NCBI RefSeq assembly: GCF_003355005.1
Contig: NZ_CP029985.1
Span: forward strand, 2,936,501-3,000,500
Source: Sphingomonas sp. FARSPH
GTDB taxonomy: Bacteria; Pseudomonadota; Alphaproteobacteria; Sphingomonadales; Sphingomonadaceae
Direction: 5' to 3'
DNA length: 64,000 nt
Shown here: positions 36,062 to 44,675 of the stretch, one piece after another
How the letters are laid out: each line of letters opens with the position of its first letter
Numbering within the stretch: position 1 is the first letter of the stretch
Translations under genes and position numbers: made by a program
Notes under the pieces: generated by a model
Database searches by the model: none
Told to the model about the DNA's origin: nothing
What the model saw: the letters and a program-made list of their open reading frames with translations, nothing else

Positions 36062-36409
36062 TTACCAGGCCAAGGTCGGCTGCGAGGACCGGATCGGATG
36101 CCGCCAGTCCACCCCTTCGAGCAGCATCGACAGCTGCGCCGGGGTCAGCACCGCGACGCCGTCCGCGGTCGCCGGCCAGGTGAACCGGCCCCGCTCCAGA
36201 CGCTTGGCATGGAGCACGAGACCCTGACCATCCCACCACAGCAGCTTGACCAGATCGCCACGCTTGCCCCGGAAGGCGTACACCGCACCGCCAAACGGAT
36301 CCTGGCGCAGCCGCTGCTGTACCAGCGCGGCCAGCCCGTCGAAGCCCTTGCGCATGTCCGTGACCCCGGCCGCCAGATACACCCGGACACCGCCCGGCGG
36401 CCCGATCAA
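36062..36409 (-). CDS. tnpB: IS66 accessory protein TnpB
   Basis: This 115-residue protein has the characteristic core VYLAAGVTDMRKGFDGLAAL and VYAFRGKRGDLVKLLWWDGQ. The start is a TTG overlapping the tnpA stop (TTGA), which gives the family-typical length; the open frame extends further upstream but in shadow sequence. It is required with tnpA and tnpC for IS66 transposition. Confidence 0.93.
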   Translation of the reverse strand: MIGPPGGVRVYLAAGVTDMRKGFDGLAALVQQRLRQDPFGGAVYAFRGKRGDLVKLLWWDGQGLVLHAKRLERGRFTWPATADGVAVLTPAQLSMLLEGVDWRHPIRSSQPTLAW

Positions 36410-36783
36410 GCAAACCCCGCCAGCACGGTCTTGAGCACCCGCGCGTCGATGGGAGGTGCCAGGCGGATGCGTTGCCCGGCCGGGCCGACCACTTCCACCA
36501 CACCCGGTCCGAGCGGCTCCGAATGCGGCACCATGGGCGCGCCCGCCACCTCGACCGGAATGAATGCCGGCCCCGGCAACGGCAATGCTTCGCTCGCCAC
36601 CCCGTCGCGCAGCAGCGTGCGTCGCCAGCGATACACCAGCGACGTGCACACCCGGTGTCGCCGCGCCACCTCCAGCACGCTGGCACCCGGCATCATCGCC
36701 TCCGACACGATCCGCGCCTTGTCATCTTCGCTGAACCGCCGGCGCGGTTCAGGCCCAACCATCTCGATAATTCGCGTCGCCAT
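36406..36783 (-). CDS. tnpA: IS66 accessory protein TnpA (HTH)
   Basis: This 125-residue protein from MATRIIEMVGPEPRRRFSED has a helix-turn-helix (KARIVSEAMMPGASVLEVAR, then HRVCTSLVYRWRRTLL). That makes it the IS66 Orf1/IS3-like DNA-binding subunit. It is translationally coupled to tnpB. Confidence 0.92.
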   Translation of the reverse strand: MATRIIEMVGPEPRRRFSEDDKARIVSEAMMPGASVLEVARRHRVCTSLVYRWRRTLLRDGVASEALPLPGPAFIPVEVAGAPMVPHSEPLGPGVVEVVGPAGQRIRLAPPIDARVLKTVLAGFA

Positions 36784-36868
36784 GATGCCGCACCGGTGTC
36801 TGCCACAGTGCCGAACCTGTGGCTTGCGCATCACCTCGTCAGCAAGGTGGAGAAGACCGGACGCTTAC

Positions 36869-36876
36869 GTCCGAGA
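36869..36876. repeat. IS66 target-site duplication, right copy
   Basis: The octamer GTCCGAGA is identical to 34484-34491. Confidence 0.95.
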
Positions 36877-38044
36877 CCACTATCCCGATTTTGGTCCCAC
36901 GCTTGCAGCTGAGAAACTCCTCGAGCAACATGGAGAGAAGGTCGGCGTAACGACGCTGAGCAGGTGGATGAAAGAAGCCGGTCTTTGGATCGACCGTCGC
37001 AGCCGCCGACCGAGGATCTTCTCACCTCGAGAACCGCGCGAATGCCGCGGCGAACTGATCCAAGTTGACGGATCGTACCACCGTTGGTTCGAGAAGCGTG
37101 GCGACGAGTGCTGCCTGATCGTCTTCATCGACGATGCCACTAGCGAGCTCATGTACCTTCAGTTCGTTGAGCACGAGACGTCTTATAACTATATGAGCGG
37201 CCTGAAGATCTACATCGAACGTTTCGGCATCCCTGGTGCGCTGTTCTCTGACCGACACGCGATCTTTCGCGTTCCCAACCTGACTTCCGAGGGCGAGCGG
37301 GGTCAGACGCAGTTTGCGCGTGCTTGCGTGCGTCTCGGTATCGAGACGATCTGTGCGAAAACGCCGCAGGCCAAGGGTCGGGTGGAGCGCGCCAACCGCA
37401 CTCTCCAGGACCGGCTGATCAAGGAGATGCGACTTCGTGACATCTCGACAATGGAGAAGGGCAACCTATTCCTCGGCGAATATATACGTATGCACAACGA
37501 GCAGTTCGCGCGCCCACCACGAAGCGATCAGAACGGTCATCGGCCGGCGCCCAACCTCGATCTCCGATCACTGATGACGTACACGGTCGAGCGGAAGGTC
37601 TTCAAGGATCTGACCGTTTCGTTCAACAAAATTAGGTACGTCCTGGAAGAGTCGGAGACCAGTTGTAGAGCGATCGGAAAGCGAGTGATCGTTGCTGTCC
37701 CGCTCGAAGGTGCCGTGGAGATCCTCTTCGAGGAGATCCCCCTTCCCTACAAAATCTTCGACAAGATCCGCCGCGTGCCTGGCACTCCCGAAGTTTTCGA
37801 TCACAAGCAGTTGGGTGCGGCGTTCGCGCTCGCAAAGGCGATCGGTGAGGCCGAGCCGCACCACTTCCAGAGAAATGGGCACGTGCTGGCGGGATTCCGC
37901 AAGCAGTTCTCGGATCCTGCCGACCTGAAAAGCAAGTCGCTTCAGGGCGCTTCGGCCTCTGTCCGCAAGACGTTCAACGGTCGACCTCGTACACCTCTTG
38001 GTCGTCATCCGATCGTCATTGCGGAACCCGCTCGGCGAAATTGA
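36877..38044 (+). pseudogene. ISNCY-type transposase, C-terminal fragment (split by IS66)
   Basis: The remaining ~388 codons continue from DHYPDFGPTLAAEKLLEQHG to the natural stop. The DDE core is intact: GELIQVDGSYHRWFEKRG (Asp), GALFSDRHAIFRVP (Asp) and TPQAKGRVERANRTLQDR (Glu). A C-terminal beta-rich region (RKVFKDLTVSFNKIRYVLEE) is typical of this ISNCY/IS1202-like group. Without its HTH the fragment should be inactive. The element's own right inverted repeat was not identified. Confidence 0.9.
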
Positions 38045-38047
38045 CGG

Positions 38048-38581
38048 TCAGCCGGCTTCTTCCCCGAATGCTCTGCAGCGGCGCGTGAAGGCGCGCAACA
38101 GCTGATAATCTTCGAGGTATTTTCTGGCCCTGATTTCCGGGTCGGGTTCGTCCCGGATCGGCAGGAAGGCCCGGAGACCGAGACCGGGTCGCAGATCGAC
38201 CGAGAGCATCTCGATGAGCGCAAATGCCTCACGTCCTGACCATCGCCAAGAAGGAGAGATGCCGGCGCGTCTGTAGAACCTGCTCTCCTGAGGCTCTCCC
38301 GTTAAGTCCCGTCGATCGACCAAGGCGCTCCCCAGCGTCCTGTTCAGCGCGCGGGCAGCCTTTCGATAAAGGGCAGTCTCCAACGCAGTCGACTCGATTG
38401 TCCCTGCAAGCGAGCTTCGATCGATTCTGATGGTTCCGCTTTTCAACTCTCCGGAACTCGCGAGCAGGGCCCAGCCGATGGCGGTGACTTGCCGCGCATC
38501 GAAGCAGATGGCGCCGACCCGGTCCGTTGGCAGGACTTCCGAGGCGATCTCGCCTTCGTACCGTTTGACGTACATGTACAT
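38048..38581 (-). CDS. Hypothetical protein
   Basis: The reading frame gives about 177 residues from MYMYVKRYEGEIASEVLPTD. An earlier Met at 38755 would add 58 residues of poor quality. The sequence contains GAICFDARQVTAIGWALLAS and a charged C terminus (RKYLEDYQLLRAFTRRC). No family is recognised. Its stop lies only four bases from the ISNCY stop on the opposite strand, which is odd because an IS end should intervene. Either the ISNCY right end is missing or this frame is not a real gene. Confidence 0.4.
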   Translation of the reverse strand: MYMYVKRYEGEIASEVLPTDRVGAICFDARQVTAIGWALLASSGELKSGTIRIDRSSLAGTIESTALETALYRKAARALNRTLGSALVDRRDLTGEPQESRFYRRAGISPSWRWSGREAFALIEMLSVDLRPGLGLRAFLPIRDEPDPEIRARKYLEDYQLLRAFTRRCRAFGEEAG

Positions 38582-39180
38582 GCGCGCACCTGCCCCCGAT
38601 CTAAATGCTTGGGAGCGCCGGCGGAGCCGGGTGTTCGTAACCTGGGCACACGGTCCAAGCGCCGCCGCTTTTAGGCAAGCCCTGGACATGTGCGTCGGCC
38701 ACCCGGCCACGAAGCTCGTGACCGGCGTGTGACTCCTGGGGTTACGACGCCCCACCTCCGGGACGTACCGGCAGGCCAGCGCCTTATGGAGATCCTGCTT
38801 GGGCGTCGCAAGTCCTCCTAGGCAGGCGGAGCTTTGTAGATCAACCTGCGCCGGGGCGTGTGACGTCCGAGCAGGTTCCGCTTTGTTGGACGTTTGAAAC
38901 GCACCTCACTGACGTCTCGGAGGGTTTTTCCCCTTCCCTGTCCGCGCTGGCGAGAAGGAGCTGAGGGTCAGAAGTAACCCCACGCATGGAGGCGATTTGA
39001 CCCAATTTCGGTCATTCAGCAGCATCTTGCGCCTCCCCAGAACCGGACGCCTGTTAACCTCTTAGGTCCCTACCAGGTACGGATGGGATCTGCACCAGAT
39101 GGCCGGTCATCCCTCATGCACACGATCTGACGCGGACTTCTGACACCCCGAACGCCGCAGCAAACCGCCGGCTGCGCGCT
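38582..39180. other. Non-coding stretch at the edge of the mobile region
   Basis: About 600 bp lie without a convincing gene. It holds one copy of the dispersed intergenic repeat (38996-39040) and directly borders the palindrome at 39181. The rest shows no recognisable element. Confidence 0.5.
38996..39040 (-). repeat. Dispersed intergenic repeat, copy 1 (short)
   Basis: Read on the minus strand it gives CTGGGGAGGCGCAAG then CTGCTGAATGACCGAAATTG and GGTCAAA. It aligns with copies at 49256, 55443, 57664 and 61641; the GAACGGCAGAA part is missing here. Confidence 0.65.
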
Positions 39181-39208
39181 GGTGTCACAACCGGACGGTT
39201 GTGACACC
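39181..39208. repeat. Perfect 12-bp-stem palindrome, copy A
   Basis: GGTGTCACAACC-GGAC-GGTTGTGACACC is a perfect inverted repeat just past the stop codon of the RcnR-like gene. Near copies lie at 44676-44703 and 49203-49230. It could terminate transcription, though no T-run follows. Confidence 0.75.
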
Positions 39209-39213
39209 AAGGG

Positions 39214-39492
39214 TCACGTCAGATACGCATGAACGATCTCGACCAATTCCTCTGCCGCGGCACGTTGCGGGCTGTCAGCGGACGACGACGGATCGATCAG
39301 ATGCTCGCGGATGTGGTCCTCGATGACCTCGGCAATGAAGCCGTCCAGTGCGCCCCGGCACGCCGTCGCCTGTTGCAGCACGCGCGCGCACTCGCGGTCC
39401 TCCTCGACCGCGCGCTCGATCGCCTCAAGCTGCCCGCGCATGCGTTTGAGGCGGTTGAGCAGCTTCTTCTTCTCTTTTTCGACGTGGCTCAT
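39214..39492 (-). CDS. RcnR/FrmR family metal-sensing repressor
   Basis: This is a 92-residue all-helical CsoR/RcnR-family repressor. His3, Cys35, His60 and His64 are all present (MSHVEKEKK; DRECARV; VIEDHIREHL). That is the Co(II)/Ni(II) ligand set described for RcnR; formaldehyde-sensing FrmR relies on Cys35 and the N terminus only. An additional Cys45 is unusual. It is divergent from the porin-ABC operon, with the G-tract dyad CCTATCCGGGGTATAGG between them. It probably represses itself and that operon until metal binds. Confidence 0.88.
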   Translation of the reverse strand: MSHVEKEKKKLLNRLKRMRGQLEAIERAVEEDRECARVLQQATACRGALDGFIAEVIEDHIREHLIDPSSSADSPQRAAAEELVEIVHAYLT

Positions 39493-39513
39493 GCCTGCTC
39501 CGGTTATTCAGGG

Positions 39514-39540
39514 TTGATCCTATACCCCGGATAGGTATGT
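39514..39540. promoter_or_regulatory. Probable RcnR-type operator in the divergent promoter region
   Basis: CCTATACCCCGGATAGG (39519-39535) is a dyad with CCTAT/ATAGG arms around a C/G tract. It is of the kind bound by CsoR/RcnR tetramers, and a TTGATC hexamer sits at 39514. It lies 27 bases upstream of the regulator start and is oriented to control both directions. Confidence 0.6.
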
Positions 39541-39612
39541 GGCGTCCATCAGTCGCGAAGGTTCGCGACTCGAAACCACGGTGCGCGCCTGCGTGCCAGA
39601 CGAAGGACCAAG

Positions 39613-39723
39613 ATGAACGCCCGATCTGCCGCCGTGTCCAGCGAGGACGACAGTAGGAGCTTTGCTCCGCTGATCCGCACCGCGGGACAGGAAACGGTCG
39701 GGGAGTTCGCGCCCATCGCCTGA
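39613..39723 (+). CDS. Possible 36-residue leader ORF
   Basis: An ATG at 39613, preceded by GAAGGACC, opens a 36-codon frame starting MNARSAAVSSEDDSRSFAPL and ending TVGEFAPIA. It lies in the long leader between the operator and the porin gene. There is no recognised family. It could be a regulatory upstream ORF or chance. Confidence 0.35.
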   Translation: MNARSAAVSSEDDSRSFAPLIRTAGQETVGEFAPIA

Positions 39724-39780
39724 TTGCGGTGTCGCCGATCTCCCGGACCGGATTTTAACCCGGAATACCAGGAGGTCGCC

Positions 39781-39900
39781 ATGACCCTGCTTGTGCTGCG
39801 TGTCGAACGACACCCCGATACTGTCCGCGTCGAGCATCTGAGCCGACGCATTCGCCTTGCTCTCTATACGTCCGGCATTCCGCGAAGGCGGGTGGTCTGA
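39781..39900 (+). CDS. Possible 39-residue leader peptide upstream of porin
   Basis: An excellent ribosome binding site (AGGAGG, seven bases before ATG) starts a 39-codon frame, MTLLVLRVERHPDTVRVEHL to GIPRRRVV. It is arginine-rich and ends in PRRR. It finishes 58 bases before the porin start. The strong start signal suggests it is translated. Metal-transport genes are often controlled by such leaders, but that role here is inferred. Confidence 0.5.
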   Translation: MTLLVLRVERHPDTVRVEHLSRRIRLALYTSGIPRRRVV

Positions 39901-39958
39901 TCCCGATCACCCGGCGCCACTTCTCTGCGCCGTAACCGAATAGCAGCAGGATAATCTC

Positions 39959-41341
39959 ATGATCCGGACACCCTCGCTGCTGGCGAGCGCCTGCGCGCTT
40001 GCCAGCGTCACTCTTCACGCGCCTGCGATGGCTCAGGACGTTCAGGAGCGCGCGCCCGCCGTCACCGCGCCCGCCGCAACCGTCCTGCCAGATGCGATGC
40101 CCGCGGATGAACGCATTGCGATCCACGGTCAGGCGACATTCGTCCTCCAAGGCACGCCTGGCTTCGCCTCTCCGTACAGCGGCACCAACAGCCTGACGCC
40201 GCGGCAGGCCAAGGAGACGGTGGACGTGACGCTTTACGCCGGCGTGCGCCCGTGGGCGGGTGGCGAGCTATGGGTGAACCCCGAGATCGATCAGGGTTTC
40301 GGTCTATCGAACACGCTGGGCGTCGCAGGCTTCCCCAGCGCGGAGGCGTACAAGGTCGGCCGGAGCAATCCCTATTTCCGGCTTCAGCGGCTGTTCTTCC
40401 GCCAGACAATCGGATTGGGCGGGGAGCGCGAGGCGGTAGCGGGCGTCGCCAACCAGCTTGGCGGATCGCGCATGACCGATCGCCTCGTTCTGACCGCGGG
40501 CAAGTTCGGCGTCGGCGATGTGTTCGACACCAACAGCTACGCGCACGATCCGCGCGGCGATTTCCTCAACTGGTCGGCGGTCGATGCCGGCAGCTTCGAT
40601 TATGCCGCGGATGCTTGGGGCTACACTACCGGCGTCGCGGCCGAATGGTATCGACGCGCATGGACGCTGCGCTTGGGCGCCTTCAACCTGTCGAAGGTGC
40701 CCAACGGCGAAACCCTGGAGACAGGGTTTCAACAATACCAGTTCGATGCCGAGATCGAGCATCGTCATATGCTGGCCGGTCGGCCGGGAGCCGTGCGTGT
40801 AACGGTGTTCCGCAATCGCGGACGGTTCGGGCGCTTTGACGAAGCGCTGGCGCTGGCAAGGCTCACCGGCGACGATGCCGATACGGCGCTAGTGCGTCGT
40901 CGGCGCACGCGCGCCGGTATCAGCGTCAACGCGGAGCAGGCCGTCACCGACGCGCTGGGCATCTTCGCTCGCGCCGGCATTGCCGATGGCCAGGTCGAGC
41001 CCTATGATTTCACCGATATCGATCGCACGGCGCAGCTCGGCTTGGTGCTTAAAGGCGCCTGGTGGCGACGTGTCGGCGATACGGTCGGCGCGGTGTTCAT
41101 CGTCAACGGCATCAGCCGCGAGCATCAGCGCTATCTCGACGCGGGCGGCTTGGGGGTTCTGGTCGGCGATGGGCGGCTTCCGCACCCCGGCTCGGAATAT
41201 ATCGGCGAAGCCTATTACAAACTGGTCGCGGTAAAGGGCGTCGAGTTCTCGCTCGACTATCAGTTCGTCGCAAACCCCGGTTACAATCGCGACCGCGGCC
41301 CGGCCAACGTGTTCGCGTTTCGCGCGCACGGAGCCTTTTGA
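39959..41341 (+). CDS. OprB-like carbohydrate-type porin
   Basis: This 460-residue outer-membrane protein has a signal peptide (MIRTPSLLASACALASVTLH, cleavage near APAMAQD). The mature sequence has the OprB-like pattern: IHGQATFVLQGTPGFASPYS, ELWVNPEIDQGFGLSNTLGV, AGFPSAEAYKVGRSNPYFRL and LTAGKFGVGDVFDTNSYAHD. It ends RGPANVFAFRAHGAF with a terminal Phe, as barrels do. It heads the unit with the ABC permease and ATPase. Given the RcnR-like regulator, it may admit metal or a metal-linked solute rather than sugar, which is an inference. Confidence 0.85.
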   Translation: MIRTPSLLASACALASVTLHAPAMAQDVQERAPAVTAPAATVLPDAMPADERIAIHGQATFVLQGTPGFASPYSGTNSLTPRQAKETVDVTLYAGVRPWAGGELWVNPEIDQGFGLSNTLGVAGFPSAEAYKVGRSNPYFRLQRLFFRQTIGLGGEREAVAGVANQLGGSRMTDRLVLTAGKFGVGDVFDTNSYAHDPRGDFLNWSAVDAGSFDYAADAWGYTTGVAAEWYRRAWTLRLGAFNLSKVPNGETLETGFQQYQFDAEIEHRHMLAGRPGAVRVTVFRNRGRFGRFDEALALARLTGDDADTALVRRRRTRAGISVNAEQAVTDALGIFARAGIADGQVEPYDFTDIDRTAQLGLVLKGAWWRRVGDTVGAVFIVNGISREHQRYLDAGGLGVLVGDGRLPHPGSEYIGEAYYKLVAVKGVEFSLDYQFVANPGYNRDRGPANVFAFRAHGAF

Positions 41342-41574
41342 CGGTGCCCGGCCGATGTCCCGGCACCGCCACACTCCGGCGCGGTGGGAGCTGATGGTGC
41401 CGCCCCGTGTCTGGTTCACCTTGGCGGACGGGTCACTCCACGGCATCCGTCTGCTTGTCCGCACTCGCATCCGCGCACCGCGGCTGCTGAATTTCGGCAT
41501 GATCCTGACCGCACGCTTCTCGCGTGCCGGCGTCGCCTCATGGCGGCATCGGATTACGAGAAAAGGATGACGAT

Positions 41575-43338
41575 GTGACGCCTCAAGCGCCTGACGTTCA
41601 GCGCACCGGATTCCTCGGCTTCTCGCCCCGTCGCCTCCGCGGCGGCATCGGCTGGCCCGATCTGGCGCTGTTCGCGATCCTGCTTGCCGCCGGTGTCGGC
41701 GTCGCCAAGGGTGTGCATGACGCGATCGAGCCGCTGTCACGGCTTCGCGTGGAGGCGGTGACGCTCGATTGGCGCAATCTGCCCCAATATGCGCTGCTGA
41801 CGACGCTACGCCTGTTCGCCGCGCTGGCGGCATCCTTCGTCTTCACGGTGCTCGCCGCGACCGCGGCGGCCAAGAGCCGGCGCGCCGAACTGGTCATCAT
41901 CCCGGCGCTCGACATCCTCCAGTCAGTGCCGGTGCTCGGCTTCATGACCTTTACCGTCACCGCGTTCATGGGCCTGTTTCCCGGCAGCCGGGTGGGCGTT
42001 GAATGCGCCGCGATCTTCGCGATCTTCACCAGCCAGGCCTGGAACATGGCCTTCAGCCTGTACCAATCGCTGCGACAGGTGCCCGCAGACCTGAACGAGG
42101 TCGCCAGCGGGTTCGGTCTGTCGCCGTTGCGCCGGCTGCTGCGCGTCGAGCTTCCGTTTTCGACGCCGGGCCTCGTGTGGAACGCGATGATGTCGATGTC
42201 GGGCGGCTGGTTCTTCGTCGTCGCGTCGGAAGCGATCAGCGTCGGTCATACCCAGATCATGCTGCCCGGCATCGGGTCGTGGCTCGCGCTCGCGATCGAG
42301 CGACAGGACCTAACGGCGGTAGCGCAGGCGGTCGCCGCGATGGCGATCGTCATCCTGCTTTACGACCAACTTGTGTTCCGGCCCATCATCGCCTGGGCGG
42401 ACCGCTTCCGCGTCGAACAGACCGCCAGCGCCCATCCGCCGCAGTCCTGGGTTTACGACCTCTTCCGGCGTGCTCGGTTGCTGCCGTCGCTGACGGCGCC
42501 GCTAAGGGCCGGAGCGGCGCTGATCTTCGTGGCGGAGGCCGCGCCCCGACAGATGGTGCAGCGTCGCCGGTTCGCACCGCGCAAGGACGACCGGTTGCCG
42601 GGCCTGCACTTGTGGACGGTGCTGGTCATCGCTGCCGCGATCGCGGCGAGCCTCTATGCCGTTCGCTTCCTCGGCCAGACGCTGACACCAGGCGATGCCG
42701 TACGGGCGCTGGGTTACGGCCTGCTGACCTTGCTGCGCGTCGTCGTGCTGATCGCCATCGCCAGCCTGATCTGGGTGCCGATCGGTGTCTGGATCGGCCT
42801 GCGCCCGCTGTGGGCGGCGCGCATCCAGCCGGTCGCGCAGTTCCTCGCCGCCTTCCCGGCCAACGTCCTGTTCCCGATCGCGGTGGTCGTCATCGTCCGC
42901 TTCCACCTCGATGCCGACGTGTGGCTGTCGCCGCTGATGGTGCTGGGCACGCAATGGTACATCCTGTTCAACGTCATCGCCGGCGCAAGCGCGATCCCCA
43001 ACGATCTGATCGAGGCGAACCGGATGTTCGGGGTGCGAGGCTGGCAATGGTGGCGACGCCTGATCCTGCCCGGTATCTTCCCCTATTACGTCACCGGAGC
43101 GCTGACCGCGTCCGGCGGTTCGTGGAATGCGAGCATCGTCGCCGAGGCCGTGTCCTGGGGATCGACCCACCTGCGCGCGACGGGGCTCGGCAGCTATATC
43201 GCGGACGCGACCGCGGCCGGGGACAGCGCGCGTGTGCTGCTCGGCATCATGGTCATGTCGGTGTTCGTGATCGCGATCAATCGCCTGCTCTTCCGCCCGC
43301 TCTACCGCATCTCCGAACGCCGCCTGCGCCTGTCCTGA
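41575..43338 (+). CDS. ABC transporter permease, fused double permease of NitT/TauT type
   Basis: This is a 587-residue inner-membrane protein that starts at a GTG with AAAGGA upstream. Two binding-protein-dependent permease domains lie in one chain, each with an EAA loop: EVASGFGLSPLRRLLRVELP near residue 180 and EANRMFGVRGWQWWRRLILP near residue 480. About ten to twelve membrane segments are visible, with a soluble linker around residues 280-350. The fold is that of nitrate/sulfonate/bicarbonate importers. No periplasmic binding protein is encoded nearby. It is spaced 234 bp after the porin and 13 bp before the ATPase gene. Confidence 0.88.
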   Translation: MTPQAPDVQRTGFLGFSPRRLRGGIGWPDLALFAILLAAGVGVAKGVHDAIEPLSRLRVEAVTLDWRNLPQYALLTTLRLFAALAASFVFTVLAATAAAKSRRAELVIIPALDILQSVPVLGFMTFTVTAFMGLFPGSRVGVECAAIFAIFTSQAWNMAFSLYQSLRQVPADLNEVASGFGLSPLRRLLRVELPFSTPGLVWNAMMSMSGGWFFVVASEAISVGHTQIMLPGIGSWLALAIERQDLTAVAQAVAAMAIVILLYDQLVFRPIIAWADRFRVEQTASAHPPQSWVYDLFRRARLLPSLTAPLRAGAALIFVAEAAPRQMVQRRRFAPRKDDRLPGLHLWTVLVIAAAIAASLYAVRFLGQTLTPGDAVRALGYGLLTLLRVVVLIAIASLIWVPIGVWIGLRPLWAARIQPVAQFLAAFPANVLFPIAVVVIVRFHLDADVWLSPLMVLGTQWYILFNVIAGASAIPNDLIEANRMFGVRGWQWWRRLILPGIFPYYVTGALTASGGSWNASIVAEAVSWGSTHLRATGLGSYIADATAAGDSARVLLGIMVMSVFVIAINRLLFRPLYRISERRLRLS

Positions 43339-43351
43339 GGAACCACAAGGC

Positions 43352-44653
43352 ATGACCATTGCCCGCCCCAAGCCCGTCGTCACCATCGAGCGCCTGAGCC
43401 ATAGTTATGGCGGCATCGAAGGCGGCACGCTGATCCTCGATGATGTCGAGCTGACCGTGAACGAGGGTGAGGTCGTCGGCCTGCTCGGGCGGTCGGGCTC
43501 GGGCAAATCCACCCTACTGCGCTCGATCGCTGGCCTGGTCAGCCCGACCGCGGGCGAGCTGACCTTCGCTCCTGACGATGCCGGTGATCCCCGATCGGTC
43601 GCGATGGTATTCCAGTCGTTTGCGCTGATGCCGTGGCTGACCGTCCAGCAGAATGTCGAGCTGGGCCTTGAAGCGCAGCGGGTGCCTGCGGATGAACGAC
43701 GCCGACGTGCATTGGCCGCGATCGACCTGATCGGCCTCGACGGGTTCGAGAACGCCTTCCCCAAGGAGTTGTCGGGCGGGATGCGCCAGCGCGTCGGTCT
43801 GGCGCGCGCGCTGGTGGTCGAACCGTCGCTGCTGTTGATGGACGAGCCGTTCTCCGCACTCGACGTATTAACGGCCGAGACGTTGCGAACCGATCTTCTC
43901 GATCTGTGGGACGAGGACAAGCTCGGCATCTCGTCGATCCTGATCGTCACCCACAATATCGAGGAAGCCGTGCTGATGTGCGACCGCATCCTCGTGCTGG
44001 CATCCAACCCCGGGCGGATCGTCGCGGAGTTCCGGGTCGATCTTCCGCAACCGCGGGATCGGCTCGATCCGGTTTTCCGTGATCTGGTCGAGCAGATTTA
44101 TGCCCGGATGACGCAGCGCCCCGTGCCGTCGCCCGCATCCGCTACGCCGTCGATCGAACACGGTATCGATCGTCCGCTACCCGACGTGTCGGTCAACACG
44201 CTCGCCGGCCTGATTGAGGAGGTCGAGGCCGCCCCTTTCTCGGGCCGCGCGCCGCTCTCAGCCCTCGCGGACACGCTTCAACTCGAAATCGATGACCTGT
44301 TTCCGATTGTGGAAAGCCTTCAGCTCCTGCAGTTTATCGACGTGGTGGACGGGGATGCGGTGCTGACCAAGCGCGGTCACGCATTCGCGCAAGAGGACAC
44401 GGATCAGCGGAAGGCCAATTTCCGGCGCACGCTGGAGACACATGTGCGGCTTGCCCGTCATATCCGCACGGTGCTGGACGAGCGGCCGACACACCAGGCA
44501 CCGGCACGTCGTTTCCGCGACGAGCTCGAGGATCACATGTCGCCTGACTTTGCCGAGGTGACGCTGAAGACAGTAACGGAATGGGGCCGCTACGCGGAGC
44601 TGTTCGCCTATGACGATGACGATGACAGGTTCAGCCTCGATGACCCGGCCTGA
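43352..44653 (+). CDS. ABC transporter ATP-binding protein with AAA-associated C-terminal domain
   Basis: In this 433-residue protein, residues ~8-255 form an ABC ATPase with Walker A GRSGSGKST, the signature LSGGMRQRVGLARAL and Walker B LLLMDEPFSALD. The C-terminal ~150 residues (VNTLAGLIEEVEAAPFSGRA, then LLQFIDVVDGDAVLTKRGHA) match the AAA-associated domain found on a subset of NitT/TauT-like ATPases. The tail carries a run of Asp residues (AYDDDDDRF). It works with the fused permease. The extra domain may sense substrate or metal, which is an inference. Confidence 0.9.
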   Translation: MTIARPKPVVTIERLSHSYGGIEGGTLILDDVELTVNEGEVVGLLGRSGSGKSTLLRSIAGLVSPTAGELTFAPDDAGDPRSVAMVFQSFALMPWLTVQQNVELGLEAQRVPADERRRRALAAIDLIGLDGFENAFPKELSGGMRQRVGLARALVVEPSLLLMDEPFSALDVLTAETLRTDLLDLWDEDKLGISSILIVTHNIEEAVLMCDRILVLASNPGRIVAEFRVDLPQPRDRLDPVFRDLVEQIYARMTQRPVPSPASATPSIEHGIDRPLPDVSVNTLAGLIEEVEAAPFSGRAPLSALADTLQLEIDDLFPIVESLQLLQFIDVVDGDAVLTKRGHAFAQEDTDQRKANFRRTLETHVRLARHIRTVLDERPTHQAPARRFRDELEDHMSPDFAEVTLKTVTEWGRYAELFAYDDDDDRFSLDDPA

Positions 44654-44675
44654 ACCATACTCACCTGATTACATA

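Larger units (their letters stand above)
34492..36868 (-). mobile_element. Complete IS66 family insertion sequence
   Basis: This is a 2377-bp element. Its ends begin GTAAGCGTCCGGT on both sides in inverted orientation (34492-34504 and 36856-36868), and it is flanked by perfect 8-bp direct repeats GTCCGAGA. It carries tnpA, tnpB and tnpC on the minus strand, all with full-length products. The size, gene set and target duplication are standard for IS66, so it is probably competent to transpose. Confidence 0.96.

Noticed and set aside
39520..39837. 105-codon minus-strand frame upstream of the RcnR-like gene
   Set aside because: It covers the divergent promoter and operator and has no ribosome binding site or family resemblance.
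41384..41578. 64-codon frame between porin and permease genes
   Set aside because: Its ATGTGA overlap with the permease start is attractive, but composition is poor and no start signal is evident.
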